Source: Glutamicibacter ardleyensis
Lineage (GTDB): Bacteria; Actinomycetota; Actinomycetes; Actinomycetales; Micrococcaceae
Assembly: GCF_014644555.1 (NCBI RefSeq)
Contig: NZ_BMKX01000002.1
Location: 558,001-622,000 of the forward strand
Direction: 5' to 3'
DNA length: 64,000 nt
In this document: one piece after another, positions 53,538-62,664 of the stretch
Position numbering within the stretch: position 1 is the first letter of the stretch
Layout: each line of letters begins with the position of its first letter
The notes under the pieces: model-generated
Database searches by the model: none
Told to the model about the DNA's origin: nothing
The model's input: the letters and a program-made list of their open reading frames with translations, nothing else
Translations under genes and position numbers: made by a program

Positions 53538-54254
53538 TTAGAGCGAGCGCATGACCGAAACGACGCGGCCCATTACGGTCGCTGCATCACCAAGAATCGG
53601 TTCGTAACGGGAGTTCTGTGGAAGCAACCAGGTGTGCCCATCGCGCTGCCGGAAGGTCTTCACAGTGGCTTCCTCGTCGAGCAGTGCTGCAACGATATCG
53701 CCGTTTTCGGCGGTCTGTTGGCGACGAACAACCACCCAGTCGCCGTCGCAAATTGCGGCGTCCACCATTGAATCACCAGAGACCTTGAGCATGAATAATT
53801 CGCCGTGTCCCACCAACTGACGCGGTAGCGAGAATACATCTTCGACGGTTTGTTCGGCCAAAATTGGCCCGCCGGCGGCGATCCGTCCGACCAGAGGCAC
53901 CATGGTGGTGTCGGCTGAGGTGCTTAGCTCGATCACCTTGGCATCTTCTACCGGCTCCGGTGTGGTCGAGGTTTCCTCAGTTGAATCGCCATCTTCAGCC
54001 AGCTGCAAGGGGAGCAGGATTTCCATGGCGCGCGGGCGGCGGGGGTCTCGGCGGATGTACCCAAGTTTTTCCAGCTGCCCGAGTTGGTGGGTCACGCTGG
54101 ACAAGCTCTTAAGTCCTACAGAGTCGCCAATCTCACGCATCGATGGCGGGTAACCGTTTCTGCCGATCGAGCGTTGAATGGTTTCGAGGATTTTTTTCTG
54201 ACGTATGGTCAGCGATCGGGCATTTGACCGGGGAGTGCGCTGTGATGCTGACAT
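53538..54254 (-). CDS. lexA: SOS repressor LexA
   Basis: The 238-residue repressor has a winged helix ([40 protein letters not shown]), an acidic linker, the Ala-Gly cleavage site in [10 protein letters not shown], the catalytic Ser in [10 protein letters not shown] and Lys in ATVKTF. Cleavage on activated RecA relieves repression. ATG 54254 has AAGGGAAGG upstream. Two LexA boxes lie between it and the LysM gene. Confidence 0.97.
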   Translation of the reverse strand: MSASQRTPRSNARSLTIRQKKILETIQRSIGRNGYPPSMREIGDSVGLKSLSSVTHQLGQLEKLGYIRRDPRRPRAMEILLPLQLAEDGDSTEETSTTPEPVEDAKVIELSTSADTTMVPLVGRIAAGGPILAEQTVEDVFSLPRQLVGHGELFMLKVSGDSMVDAAICDGDWVVVRRQQTAENGDIVAALLDEEATVKTFRQRDGHTWLLPQNSRYEPILGDAATVMGRVVSVMRSL

Positions 54255-54440
54255 GTGGTTTTGCCTTCCCTTGCATTCGGTCCTCAGTTCTAACCTTCAA
54301 ACTGTCGGTGCCCAATGTTGTGATGTATTTACTGATCTTCTACTTCGAAATCTTAGTTGATTTTGTCGCTTCTTTCAAAGATTTGTTCGAAAGAGTCTGG
54401 ACAAGTTCGATCAGAGTCTGTTAGAAAAGATGTACTAGTA

Positions 54441-54456
54441 TCGAACAAGTGTTCGA
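54441..54456. promoter_or_regulatory. LexA (SOS) box 1
   Basis: TCGAACAAGTGTTCGA is a perfect match to TCGAAC-N4-GTTCGA, in the divergent region between lexA and the LysM gene. Confidence 0.93.
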
Positions 54457-54465
54457 AGTCTGTAT

Positions 54466-54481
54466 TCGAATATCAGTTCGC
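54466..54481. promoter_or_regulatory. LexA (SOS) box 2
   Basis: TCGAATATCAGTTCGC is a weaker match (two mismatches), 25 bp centre-to-centre from box 1 and nearer the LysM gene. Confidence 0.7.
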
Positions 54482-54509
54482 ATCATTAAAATCGTTGAGG
54501 AGAAATGTC

Positions 54510-54863
54510 ATGACTACGCTCGCACTCGTACCGCAGCAAGACAAAGCGCCGCTGAAGATCCGCATCAATCGTCGTGGGTGGGCTGTCCTAGTGGGCATCC
54601 CAGTCTTCTTGTTGACGATCGCCGCGGCGTTCTTCTTCACGATGCTCACCTCCAGCGCCAACGCATCTACCGACCTCCCCGCCGGTCTGGAAACCGTAGA
54701 AGTCACGGTCATTCCAGGGGACACCCTATGGAGTCTGGCTAGTGAGTATGCGCAGGGCTATGAGGTTAACGCCGCAATGAACCACATCGAAGAGTTGAAC
54801 GCGATCGATACCGGCATGCTTTACGCGGGGGACACCATCAACATTCCGGTACTCGCGAACTAG
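54510..54863 (+). CDS. LysM-domain membrane protein, SOS-controlled division-inhibitor candidate
   Basis: The 117-residue protein has a basic N-terminus, one membrane helix (about residues 24-48) and an external LysM domain (VEVTVIPGDTLWSLASEYAQ ... LYAGDTINIPVL). The same arrangement, adjacent and divergent to lexA, is seen in Bacillus YneA, corynebacterial DivS (without LysM) and mycobacterial Rv2719c, which arrest division during SOS. ATG 54510 has GAGGAGA 7 nt upstream. Two LexA boxes precede it. The function is inferred from position, domain and boxes. Confidence 0.87.
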   Translation: MTTLALVPQQDKAPLKIRINRRGWAVLVGIPVFLLTIAAAFFFTMLTSSANASTDLPAGLETVEVTVIPGDTLWSLASEYAQGYEVNAAMNHIEELNAIDTGMLYAGDTINIPVLAN

Positions 54864-54925
54864 GTATTAGCTCACCATTGTTACCTGCTCTTGTCGTGGA
54901 TTCACCACGCAGAGCAACTCACCAT

Positions 54926-54931
54926 TAGAAT
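54926..54931 (+). promoter_or_regulatory. -10 box of hisC, leaderless
   Basis: TAGAAT lies exactly 6 nt before the GTG at 54938, with no ribosome binding site. Confidence 0.6.
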
Positions 54932-54937
54932 TAATGC

Positions 54938-56044
54938 GTGAATGACCGTAGTGAACTTCTGAGTCAGCTGCCTTTGCGTGAGAACCTCCGCGGGCTTTCC
55001 CCATATGGTGCGCCACAAATCGACGTTCCCATTCAGCTGAACGTCAACGAGAACACGCATCCGCTGCCAACAAGCGTAGTCGACGCCATCGCCCAAGAAG
55101 TCGCCAAGGCGGCCACTACCCTCAACCGCTACCCAGATCGTGAATTTACCGAACTGCGTGAACTGCTCGCCGACTACCTGGGACACAACCTGGATCGCGA
55201 GAACATCTGGGCGGCCAACGGCTCTAACGAAATTCTCCAGCAAATTCTGCAAGCCTTCGGTGGGCCGGGACGCAGCCTGCTGAGCTTTGTCCCCACGTAT
55301 TCGATGTACCCGTTGTTAGCCAGCGGCACCGATACTCAATTTATCGCTGGCACCCGCGCCGAGGACTTCACACTCAGTGCCGAATCCGCCGCTGCACAGG
55401 TTCGTACCCACCGGCCAAATGTGATCTTCTTGTGCTCCCCAAACAATCCCACCGGCACGGCGCTGGGGCTAGACGTCATCCAAGCGGTCTACGAGGTAGC
55501 CAGTGAAACCAAGGCCATCGTGGTGGTCGATGAAGCCTACGCGGAATTTTCGTTGGCAAACACCAAATCGGCGCTTACCTTACTTGACGGCCGTCAGCGG
55601 CTGATCATCTCGCGCACGATGTCCAAGGCCTTCGGGCTGGCCGGAGCCCGAGTAGGGTACCTAGCCGCAGCTCCCGAAGTAACCGACGCGATTCGTCTAG
55701 TGCGTTTGCCCTACCACCTGTCTGCGGTGACCCAAGCGACTGCCATCGCTGCGTTGAAGAACATCGACCTGTTGCTGGCCCAAGTTGAAGAGATCAAGAC
55801 GCAGCGCGATCGAATCGTCACGAGGTTGACTGAGCTCGGCCTGAAGCCATCGGTCTCGGATTCGAATTTTGTCTTCTTCGGCGGGTTGGAAGATCCACAC
55901 ACTATCTGGCAGGGTTTGCTGGATGCCGGCATCATCGTCCGCGACAATGGAATCAAAGGTACGTTGCGCGTTACCGCCGGAACCGAATCCGAAACCACCG
56001 CCTTCTTAGAGCACCTAGCCACGTTGCTGGGCGCACAGAAATAG
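54938..56044 (+). CDS. hisC: Histidinol-phosphate aminotransferase
   Basis: The 368-residue PLP enzyme of fold type I has [29 protein letters not shown] and the PLP Lys in [17 protein letters not shown]. It makes histidinol phosphate. Start is GTG 54938, apparently leaderless. First of the his genes hisC-hisB-hisH-(orf)-priA; hisD is not in the window. Confidence 0.95.
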   Translation: MNDRSELLSQLPLRENLRGLSPYGAPQIDVPIQLNVNENTHPLPTSVVDAIAQEVAKAATTLNRYPDREFTELRELLADYLGHNLDRENIWAANGSNEILQQILQAFGGPGRSLLSFVPTYSMYPLLASGTDTQFIAGTRAEDFTLSAESAAAQVRTHRPNVIFLCSPNNPTGTALGLDVIQAVYEVASETKAIVVVDEAYAEFSLANTKSALTLLDGRQRLIISRTMSKAFGLAGARVGYLAAAPEVTDAIRLVRLPYHLSAVTQATAIAALKNIDLLLAQVEEIKTQRDRIVTRLTELGLKPSVSDSNFVFFGGLEDPHTIWQGLLDAGIIVRDNGIKGTLRVTAGTESETTAFLEHLATLLGAQK

Positions 56045-56069
56045 CACTTACACACAAGCGAAGGAAGAC

Positions 56070-56690
56070 ATGTCTGCCGAATTGATTGGCGCTCGTCGCG
56101 CCCGTATGGAACGCGTGACCAGCGAATCATCAGTTTTTGTCGAGCTGGACCTGGATGGGACCGGAACCTCGGAGATCAGCACGTCCGTGCCGTTCTACGA
56201 CCATATGCTCACCGCCCTATCCAAACATTCGCTGATCGATTTGACGGTGCGTGCCACCGGTGACATCCACATCGACGTGCACCACACGGTTGAAGACGTG
56301 GCAATCACCATCGGCGAGGTACTTCGTGTTGCCTTGGGTAACAAGGCAGGCATTCGCCGCTTTGGCACCTCCTACGCACCACTGGACGAGGCGCTGGCCC
56401 GTTCGGTGGTCGACGTGTCAGGCCGTCCATACCTGGTGCACGGTGGCGAGCCAGCAGGTCAGGAATACCACCTGATCGGCGGACACTTCACCGGTTCGAT
56501 GACGCGCCACGTATTTGAGGCGATCACCTTCCACGCACAGATTTGCGCGCACATCGAGGTGCTTTCGGGCCGCGACCCGCACCATATCGTCGAAGCACAG
56601 TTCAAGTCCTTCGCCCGCGCCTTGCGTGAAGCCGTCGAGCCAGACGCGCGCATGGGTGACAAAATCCCATCCACGAAGGGTGCCCTGTAA
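56070..56690 (+). CDS. hisB: Imidazoleglycerol-phosphate dehydratase
   Basis: The 206-residue single-domain dehydratase has two metal-binding His repeats: [14 protein letters not shown] and [13 protein letters not shown] with [15 protein letters not shown]. It lacks the phosphatase domain of enterobacterial HisB. ATG 56070 has AAGGAAG upstream. The stop is directly followed by the hisH GTG. Confidence 0.96.
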   Translation: MSAELIGARRARMERVTSESSVFVELDLDGTGTSEISTSVPFYDHMLTALSKHSLIDLTVRATGDIHIDVHHTVEDVAITIGEVLRVALGNKAGIRRFGTSYAPLDEALARSVVDVSGRPYLVHGGEPAGQEYHLIGGHFTGSMTRHVFEAITFHAQICAHIEVLSGRDPHHIVEAQFKSFARALREAVEPDARMGDKIPSTKGAL

Positions 56691-57326
56691 GTGGCGAAGA
56701 AGAAAGTAGTTGTCCTCGACTACGGTTCCGGAAATGTCCGATCGGCAGTGCGCGCGTTGGAAGCTGCGGGAGCAGAAGTTGAGCTAACCGCCGATGCTAA
56801 AGCCATCCTCGACGCCGACGGCCTGGTCGTTCCCGGCGTGGGAGCTTACGCATCGGTAATGGAGCAACTAGCCAAAACCGGCGCACTGCGATGGATTGGC
56901 CGACGCATTGCAGGCGGCAAACCAGTGCTTGGCATCTGCGTAGGACACCAGGTGTTCTTCGAGCAGGGTGTTGAACACGGGGTGGAAACCGAAGGGATCG
57001 GCGAATGGCCCGGTGTCGTCGAACGTTTACAGGCCGAGGTCATCCCGCATATGGGTTGGAATACCGTGCGCCCACCAGAAAATTCGAAGCTTTTTGCCGG
57101 CATCGAGAATGAACGGTTCTATTTTGTGCACTCCTACGCGGTGCAAAAGTGGGAATTTGATGTCACTCAGCCGGCGATGACCCCGCCACAGGTGACCTGG
57201 TCTACTCACGGAACCGACTTTGTTGCAGCGGTGGAAAATGGTCCACTTTCGGCAGTGCAGTTCCACCCGGAGAAATCCGGCGACGCGGGCGCAAAGTTGC
57301 TGCGTAACTGGTTGGAGACGCTCTAA
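56691..57326 (+). CDS. hisH: Imidazole glycerol phosphate synthase glutaminase subunit
   Basis: The 211-residue class I glutaminase has the nucleophile in [14 protein letters not shown] (His follows where many have Met) and the His/Glu in VQFHPEKSG. It supplies ammonia to HisF, which is not in the window. GTG 56691 follows the hisB stop without a gap. Confidence 0.94.
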   Translation: MAKKKVVVLDYGSGNVRSAVRALEAAGAEVELTADAKAILDADGLVVPGVGAYASVMEQLAKTGALRWIGRRIAGGKPVLGICVGHQVFFEQGVEHGVETEGIGEWPGVVERLQAEVIPHMGWNTVRPPENSKLFAGIENERFYFVHSYAVQKWEFDVTQPAMTPPQVTWSTHGTDFVAAVENGPLSAVQFHPEKSGDAGAKLLRNWLETL

Positions 57327-57479
57327 ATGATTTGGGCAATTCTCCTGATGGCCCTCGGAGCCTTTTTGGCTGGTGGCGCGATTTCGCTGCAACGCCAGAA
57401 GGCACACCTGTCCTGGATCATCGCATTATGGGCCTTAGCCGCCGCGGCAATCGTCGCCGGTTGGGTCCAGACACTCTAG
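57327..57479 (+). CDS. Fifty-residue two-helix membrane protein inside the his operon
   Basis: ATG 57327 directly follows the hisH stop (TAAATG). The product MIWAILLMALGAFLAGGAIS, a short polar loop (LQRQKAHLS) and WIIALWALAAAAIVAGW form a helical hairpin. The frame fills the gap between hisH and priA, leaving 22 bases with GAAGGAAA, the priA site. The composition and exact fit support a real gene. Function is unknown. Confidence 0.75.
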   Translation: MIWAILLMALGAFLAGGAISLQRQKAHLSWIIALWALAAAAIVAGWVQTL

Positions 57480-57501
57480 ACATTAGTGATAGAAGGAAAT
57501 T

Positions 57502-58239
57502 ATGAGCGAGCTACCTATTCTTGAACTGCTTCCGGCGGTAGATATCGCCGACGGTCAGGCAGTGCGCCTGGTCCAGGGCGAAGCCGGATCGGAAACCGGA
57601 TACGGCGACCCACTGGAAGCTGCCTTGTCCTGGCAGCGCGAAGGCGCCCAATGGCTGCACCTCGTGGACCTCGATGCAGCATTCGGCCGTGGTAACAACA
57701 CCGATGTGGTCCAGCGCATCGCGCAAGAACTGAACATCAAGGTGGAGCTTTCCGGTGGCATCCGCGACGATGCATCGTTGGAACGCGCCCTAGAATTTGG
57801 GGCGACCCGCGTAAACCTGGGCACGGCCGCACTGGAAAATCCAGCATGGACCGCTCGGGCCATCGAACGCTTCGGTGACAAAATCGCCGTTGGCATGGAC
57901 GTTCGCGGAACCACCCTATCTGGCCACGGCTGGACTAAGGACGGGGGCGATCTGTGGGACGTGCTCGCCCGTTTGGAAGATGCCGGCTGTGCCCGCTACG
58001 TGGTCACCGACGTGACCAAAGACGGAACACTTCGTGGCCCGAACGTTGAGCTACTGCGTGAAATCTGCGCGAAGACCAGCAAACCGGTCATTGCCTCCGG
58101 TGGTATCTCCTCGCTCGAAGACCTGCGCGTACTGCGCGAATTGGTCTCCGAGGGAATCGAAGGAGCGATCATGGGCAAGGCCCTGTACGCAGGTCAGTTC
58201 ACTCTTGCGCAAGCACTAGACGTGGCCGGCCGCCACTAA
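57502..58239 (+). CDS. priA: Bifunctional HisA/TrpF isomerase PriA
   Basis: The 245-residue TIM barrel catalyses both ProFAR and PRA isomerisation in actinobacteria. The catalytic Asp in [15 protein letters not shown] and Asp in [14 protein letters not shown] are present, with phosphate loops ELSGGIRDD and ASGGISS. Dual activity is inferred from lineage; whether a separate trpF exists cannot be seen. ATG 57502 has GAAGGAAA upstream. Confidence 0.92.
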   Translation: MSELPILELLPAVDIADGQAVRLVQGEAGSETGYGDPLEAALSWQREGAQWLHLVDLDAAFGRGNNTDVVQRIAQELNIKVELSGGIRDDASLERALEFGATRVNLGTAALENPAWTARAIERFGDKIAVGMDVRGTTLSGHGWTKDGGDLWDVLARLEDAGCARYVVTDVTKDGTLRGPNVELLREICAKTSKPVIASGGISSLEDLRVLRELVSEGIEGAIMGKALYAGQFTLAQALDVAGRH

Positions 58240-58252
58240 CCACACGATATCT

Positions 58253-58292
58253 GCAGGACCCGAGGCAGCGCCTGTGCTACCTCGGGTCCTGC
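58253..58292 (+). terminator. Terminator of the his operon
   Basis: GCAGGACCCGAGG pairs with CCTCGGGTCCTGC (13 bp, inner AGC/GCT), followed by TTTTAATT, 14 bases after the priA stop. Confidence 0.92.
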
Positions 58293-58466
58293 TTTTAATT
58301 CGCCATCGTGTCACAGGGCGCGTGGCAAAGCCGGGAACCGTGCACGCCATCGACGCTGAGGGAACGCGAATTTATCGTTGTCGCAAAACTCATTGGGTGG
58401 CCAACCTCATGGGCGGAGGGAGCATTGAGGTCTTTTCTATTTGCGCGCGCCAGATAGCATTGTTTT

Positions 58467-59348
58467 ATGAGCGCTTTGCACCCAGAATCAGAACCCGCCC
58501 GACACCTGCCAGGCCACATTGCAGCGGCCTTGGCGCAGGCCGGGAATCACGCTGACTCTGCGGGCCAAAGCTGGGATGGTCGCGATCTAAGTGGCGAAGA
58601 AAACCCCCTGCACAAATTTGATAAGGACGATGGATCCGCCGACGCTGGAGTGGTCCAAGCCCTGGCCGAACTGCGTGCTGGCACCGGAGATGAAGCGGGG
58701 GTCCATCGCGCGCTTTCCCAGGCGCGGATCTTCGTAGCTGTGGTCGCGCAACTGGGTGAGGAAGCGATGACCGAGCACGGTTTCGCCGCCGACAAGGAAG
58801 CGGATATGGCCTTGGTGAAAATCAAGGCACCCGATGGCCGCATGGCCTTACCAGTGTTCACTACCGTCGAACGCCTGCAAGCATGGCACGATCAGGCCCG
58901 ACCGGTTGCGGTGTATGCCCCGCGCGCGGCACTGTCCGCGGTCAGCGAGGAAGCCCAGCTATTAGTGCTCGATCCAGGCAACGACTTCACCTTTGTGCTG
59001 CGCCGCCCGGGGATGTGGACGCTGGCTAAACAGGTTGACTGGACCCCGAGTTATTTGAATGAGCAGGTGGCCAAGCTGGTCGAAGAAGCTACCACCGGAC
59101 ACCAGAAATTACGGACGGTGAAGCTTGCTCCGGGCCGCGGAGTCGGTTCGCGTGACCAGCTAGGCGCCCCAGTTCTAGGTGGGGGAGCCGGGCCGGAGCT
59201 GAATTTGCAGTTCGTGTTTGCCGCCGGCACTCCGGAGGCCGAAGCCCGGCACATCACCCAAAACATTCATGGGCTACTAGCCCAAAACCCAGAATTCGCC
59301 GAAGCGGTAGATTCGATCGAAGTGAGCTTGCACAGCGCACCCAACTAA
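58467..59348 (+). CDS. SseB-family protein
   Basis: The 293-residue protein has two SseB-like segments: DMALVKIKAPDGRMALPVFT with TVERLQAWHDQARPVAV and, after a linker, LNLQFVFAAGTPEAEARHIT. In relatives the gene follows priA. SseB enhances serine sensitivity in E. coli, but its mechanism is not known. ATG 58467 has no ribosome binding site; TAGCAT 6 nt upstream suggests a leaderless message. Confidence 0.85.
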   Translation: MSALHPESEPARHLPGHIAAALAQAGNHADSAGQSWDGRDLSGEENPLHKFDKDDGSADAGVVQALAELRAGTGDEAGVHRALSQARIFVAVVAQLGEEAMTEHGFAADKEADMALVKIKAPDGRMALPVFTTVERLQAWHDQARPVAVYAPRAALSAVSEEAQLLVLDPGNDFTFVLRRPGMWTLAKQVDWTPSYLNEQVAKLVEEATTGHQKLRTVKLAPGRGVGSRDQLGAPVLGGGAGPELNLQFVFAAGTPEAEARHITQNIHGLLAQNPEFAEAVDSIEVSLHSAPN

Positions 59349-59369
59349 TAGAGAAGGAAAAGCCCGGGT

Positions 59370-60707
59370 ATGAAACGGTATTGGCAGATTCTGCGGCAAC
59401 CGCAGATCTCCTCGCTACTGGTCATCGGAATGATTGCCCGACTTCCGCATTCGGCGCTGAGCATGCTCTTGCTTTTGCATCTGGTCACAAACCTCGATCA
59501 GAGTTGGGTATCTGCCGGTCTGGTCACCGCACTTATGACCTTGGGTATCGCAATTGGCGCACCGTGGCGTGGGGCCCGCGTTGATGCGTGGGGTCTACGC
59601 CGGGCGCTGATCCCGTCAATTTTTGTCGAAACCCTCGTCTGGTGCACGGTGCCCCACGTTGCACTGGAATGGGTATACCCTCTGGCATTCATTGGCGGTC
59701 TGTTTTCCTTACCGGTGTTCTCCGTGGTGCGCACGGCGCTGGGCATCATGACCACCGGAGACCAACGCCGCACGGCTTTTGCGCTCGATGCCACCGGAAC
59801 CGAACTAGTCTTCATCGTCGGACCGGCCTCCGCAGGAATCGTCGCCACGCAGATCAGCAGCACCATCGGACTGAGCGTCATCGGAATCACCGCCTCGCTC
59901 GCTGGCCTCGCGCTCATGATCTTGAACCCACCCACACGCAGCGATGATCCGAAAGCGGTCGCGATGCGTGCCAACGTGCATGAGGAACGTCTCGGCGCGG
60001 AAGCCAGCTTCATTGCCGCTGCACCGGTTGGCGTAGCCGAGGTGGAAGGCGAACTGATTACCGCCGGGTGGAAATCCGCGCGCGCCAGAATTAAGAGCCG
60101 AGGCCGAGCCTTTAAGGGCAGGTTTAACTGGATTAGCGCCTCGGTGCTTGCGGTCTTCATCGCCGCCGGCGGTGCCGGAGCGCTACTCACCGGCACCGAA
60201 GTGGGTATCGTCGCCGAGCTTGAAGCCCAATCACGCTCCGGAGACCTAGGAATCGTGTTCCTCTTCTGGTGCGGGTCCTCGCTCATTGGCGGGTTGCTTT
60301 ATGGAGCGATGAATCGTTCGATCTCCCCGCTGATGCTGCTCCTGGCCATGGCCATACTCACCGTGCCCATGTACTTCGCCACCGACACCTGGTCCCTGGC
60401 CCTACTGTCACTGGCCCCCGGATTCCTCTGTGCCCCAACACTCTCGGCGGCCTCCGAATGGCTCACCGATCTGGTCGCGGAAAAACGCCGCGGCGAGGCG
60501 ATGGGTTGGTACGGTTCGGCGATGACCACCGGCACCGCTCTCGGTTCACCGCTGACTGGAATCTTCGTTGACACCCTTGGCCCGGCGCAAGCCTTCATCG
60601 GCATCGGTGCGTTGGCGGTGTTCATCGTGATCATTGCGCTGATCGCCCAACAGATTCGCCGCCGTGTACGCCGCGCCCGTCGCCGCAGGTTGGAAGCCAT
60701 CGGATAG
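59370..60707 (+). CDS. MFS transporter
   Basis: The 445-residue transporter has twelve membrane segments in two halves with a long basic central loop (about 195-255). The motif-A-like loop after helix 2 is WRGARVDAWGLRRAL. Homologues next to sseB in Micrococcaceae are sugar-efflux-like MFS members; substrate unknown. ATG 59370 has GAGAAGGAAAA upstream. Confidence 0.87.
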   Translation: MKRYWQILRQPQISSLLVIGMIARLPHSALSMLLLLHLVTNLDQSWVSAGLVTALMTLGIAIGAPWRGARVDAWGLRRALIPSIFVETLVWCTVPHVALEWVYPLAFIGGLFSLPVFSVVRTALGIMTTGDQRRTAFALDATGTELVFIVGPASAGIVATQISSTIGLSVIGITASLAGLALMILNPPTRSDDPKAVAMRANVHEERLGAEASFIAAAPVGVAEVEGELITAGWKSARARIKSRGRAFKGRFNWISASVLAVFIAAGGAGALLTGTEVGIVAELEAQSRSGDLGIVFLFWCGSSLIGGLLYGAMNRSISPLMLLLAMAILTVPMYFATDTWSLALLSLAPGFLCAPTLSAASEWLTDLVAEKRRGEAMGWYGSAMTTGTALGSPLTGIFVDTLGPAQAFIGIGALAVFIVIIALIAQQIRRRVRRARRRRLEAIG

Positions 60708-60781
60708 CTCCGCGATGCCCGGCATTCGTTCCCGCGCGCTTCTCGCGCAGCGATTTCACCTCAGTAGTGGGCTAAAGAACA

Positions 60782-60814
60782 ATGGACTCGCTTCCCAAAG
60801 GGAAGCGAGTCCAT
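60782..60814. terminator. Hairpin between the convergent MFS and DUF1844 genes
   Basis: ATGGACTCGCTTCCC and its complement (15 bp) enclose AAA. T-runs are weak on both strands. Confidence 0.75.
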
Positions 60815-60847
60815 GACGTTAATCTCTTAAATTTTGTGTAATAAAGG

Positions 60848-61213
60848 CTAGTTGACCGGACCGGTGTACTTTTCGCCCGGGCCCTTACCTGGCTGGTCGG
60901 GGATCAACGAGGCTTCGCGGAAGGCTAGCTGCAAGCTACGCAAACCATCACGCAAAGGAGCTGCATGCTGCGAGCCAATCTCCGGTGCGCCGGCGGTGAC
61001 TAGGCCAGCTAGCGCCGTAATTAGTTTGCGAGCTTCATCAAGATCCTTCAGCTCATTGGCATCTTCGCCCTCTGCCAGTCCACATTTGACCGCTGCTGCG
61101 CTCATTAGGTGGACCGCTGCGGTGGTGACGATTTCTACTGCTGGAACTTCGGCGATGTCGCGCATCTGCTGTGCGACGGCTTCCTGCTGCGAGTTGGTGT
61201 CTTCGGTACTCAT
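60848..61213 (-). CDS. DUF1844 protein
   Basis: The 121-residue acidic protein matches DUF1844: RDIAEVPAVEIVTTAAVHLM, SAAAVKCGL, DLDEARKLITALAGLVTAG and LRDGLRSLQLAF. The family is conserved next to infC in actinobacteria and is of unknown function. ATG 61213 marks the start of conserved sequence; the open frame runs far past it into the infC leader but is not plausible. Confidence 0.88.
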   Translation of the reverse strand: MSTEDTNSQQEAVAQQMRDIAEVPAVEIVTTAAVHLMSAAAVKCGLAEGEDANELKDLDEARKLITALAGLVTAGAPEIGSQHAAPLRDGLRSLQLAFREASLIPDQPGKGPGEKYTGPVN

Positions 61214-61362
61214 ACTGCTAAGCTTGTCATAGACTGACTCAATACAGGTACTTGAGAGCGTCCGGTATCCGGATGATGTCCACAAGAGATCAGTGTTGAG
61301 CCATGCAAGTGGAGGCCAACTCCCACCCGCTGTAGCCGTTGAGGCTTCCGGGTCATTCGGCA

Positions 61363-61380
61363 GGATACCTCGCGGTATCC
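61363..61380 (+). other. Small perfect hairpin in the infC upstream region
   Basis: GGATACC-TCGC-GGTATCC lies between the divergent DUF1844 and infC genes, upstream of the likely infC promoter; it may be a protein-binding site. Confidence 0.35.
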
Positions 61381-61431
61381 CGAAATAGTTTTGCGATGAG
61401 ATTCGTTTAACTATTATGTCGTCTATGTTTT

Positions 61432-61472
61432 GGCCTTCGCCTGCACCTCGCAGACGGAGGCCTTCTTTGTTT
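61432..61472 (+). promoter_or_regulatory. Attenuator-like hairpin in the infC leader
   Basis: GGCCTTCGCCTGC pairs with GCAGACGGAGGCC (one mismatch, one wobble, 5-nt loop), followed by TTCTTTGTTT. The form is that of an intrinsic terminator about 35 nt before the infC start, so readthrough would control infC-rpmI-rplT. IF3/L20 operons are autoregulated through leaders in other bacteria; the mechanism here is inference. Confidence 0.55.
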
Positions 61473-61507
61473 GCGAGTAAGTGACTTACGAAAATCAGGA
61501 GTGACAC

Positions 61508-62197
61508 ATCAGCGATCCACGCATTAATGAGCGCATTCGCGTGCCAGAGGTACGTCTCGTCGGACCCAATGGTGAGCAAGTAGGAATTGTCCGTATTGAG
61601 GACGCACTCCGTCTAGCTGTCGAGTCCGATCTGGACTTGGTTGAGGTCGCACCGACCGCCAAGCCTCCTGTATGCAAGCTGATGGACTTCGGCAAGTTTA
61701 AGTACGAAGCTGCAGTCAAGGCTCGTGAAGCTCGTAAGAACCAGACCAACACGATCCTGAAGGAAGTTCGCTTCCGTCTGAAGATCGATACTCACGACTA
61801 CGAGACCAAGGTCGGCCACGCACTACGCTTCTTAGGCGCAGGCGACAAGGTTAAGGCCATGATCCAGTTCCGCGGTCGTGAACAGCAGCGTCCAGAAATG
61901 GGCATTCGCTTGCTCGAAAAATTTGCAGCAGACGTCGCTGAGGTAGGACTTGTAGAGTCCACGCCTCGCATCGATGGCCGAAACATGGTCATGGTGGTAG
62001 GTCCGCTGAAGAACAAGGCAGAAGCTCGCCGCGAACAGCAGCAACAGCAGAAGTCCGGTGGCCGGGATAGCGCGAAGCGCAAGATCCGCACCGACGCCCC
62101 AGATGAAACCGAGGGTCAGAACGTCGCAGCTGCGATGGACGACGATGCTCGTGCCAAGCTGGAGCAGGCTCGCAACGTAGCTGAAGACGAAGCTTAG
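61508..62197 (+). CDS. infC: Translation initiation factor IF-3, ATC start
   Basis: The 229-residue IF3 begins [20 protein letters not shown], then the conserved [14 protein letters not shown] and [15 protein letters not shown], and the C-domain [13 protein letters not shown] stop (TGA) lies at 61502-61504 in frame, and the first standard start is GTG 61541, which would remove the conserved [12 protein letters not shown] 61508 has AGGAG 6 nt upstream. Non-canonical starts in infC (AUU in E. coli) let IF3 repress its own translation; the same is likely here. The basic-acidic tail after residue 175 is longer than usual. Confidence 0.93.
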   Translation: MSDPRINERIRVPEVRLVGPNGEQVGIVRIEDALRLAVESDLDLVEVAPTAKPPVCKLMDFGKFKYEAAVKAREARKNQTNTILKEVRFRLKIDTHDYETKVGHALRFLGAGDKVKAMIQFRGREQQRPEMGIRLLEKFAADVAEVGLVESTPRIDGRNMVMVVGPLKNKAEARREQQQQQKSGGRDSAKRKIRTDAPDETEGQNVAAAMDDDARAKLEQARNVAEDEA

Positions 62198-62366
62198 CCC
62201 AAGTCTGTTGGGCCTTCGGGCCCGTCATCGGAAACGATGAAGGAGCTTCCTTGAGAAGTTCCAACTATCAAGAGAACAGCAGCGGTCACCTTGCCAAGAG
62301 GGTCCGCTTCGGATGATCCCCACAGATCTAACGATTTATGTGGAGCACGTTAGGAGAACGGCAGCT

Positions 62367-62561
62367 ATGCCGAAGTTCAAGACTCACAGTGGCGCCAAGA
62401 AGCGCTTCAAGCTGACTGGTAGCGGCAAGCTCAAGCGCCAGCAGGCTAACCGTCGTCACTACCTGGAGCACAAGTCCTCGCGCGTTACTCGCCGCCTGGC
62501 TTCTGACCAGTTGGTCGCTAAGGCCGATGTTAAGACCATCAAGCGGATGTTGGGCATCTAA
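62367..62561 (+). CDS. rpmI: 50S ribosomal protein L35
   Basis: The 64-residue basic protein ([20 protein letters not shown] ... KRMLGI) is a normal L35. ATG 62367 has AGGAGA 9 nt upstream. It lies between infC and rplT as in most bacteria. Confidence 0.97.
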   Translation: MPKFKTHSGAKKRFKLTGSGKLKRQQANRRHYLEHKSSRVTRRLASDQLVAKADVKTIKRMLGI

Positions 62562-62664
62562 GCTCTCCCTTTTCGCAATTCGGGGAAGCACCACCCCAAC
62601 AACCATAGATTTCACTTTCATCGGGTAAGCCCGATGGGAGGAACTGACTTGAAGGAGTACACAC

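Noticed and set aside
61214-61579. Long N-terminal extension of the DUF1844 frame
   Set aside because: It would cover the infC leader and start; family members begin near MSTED.
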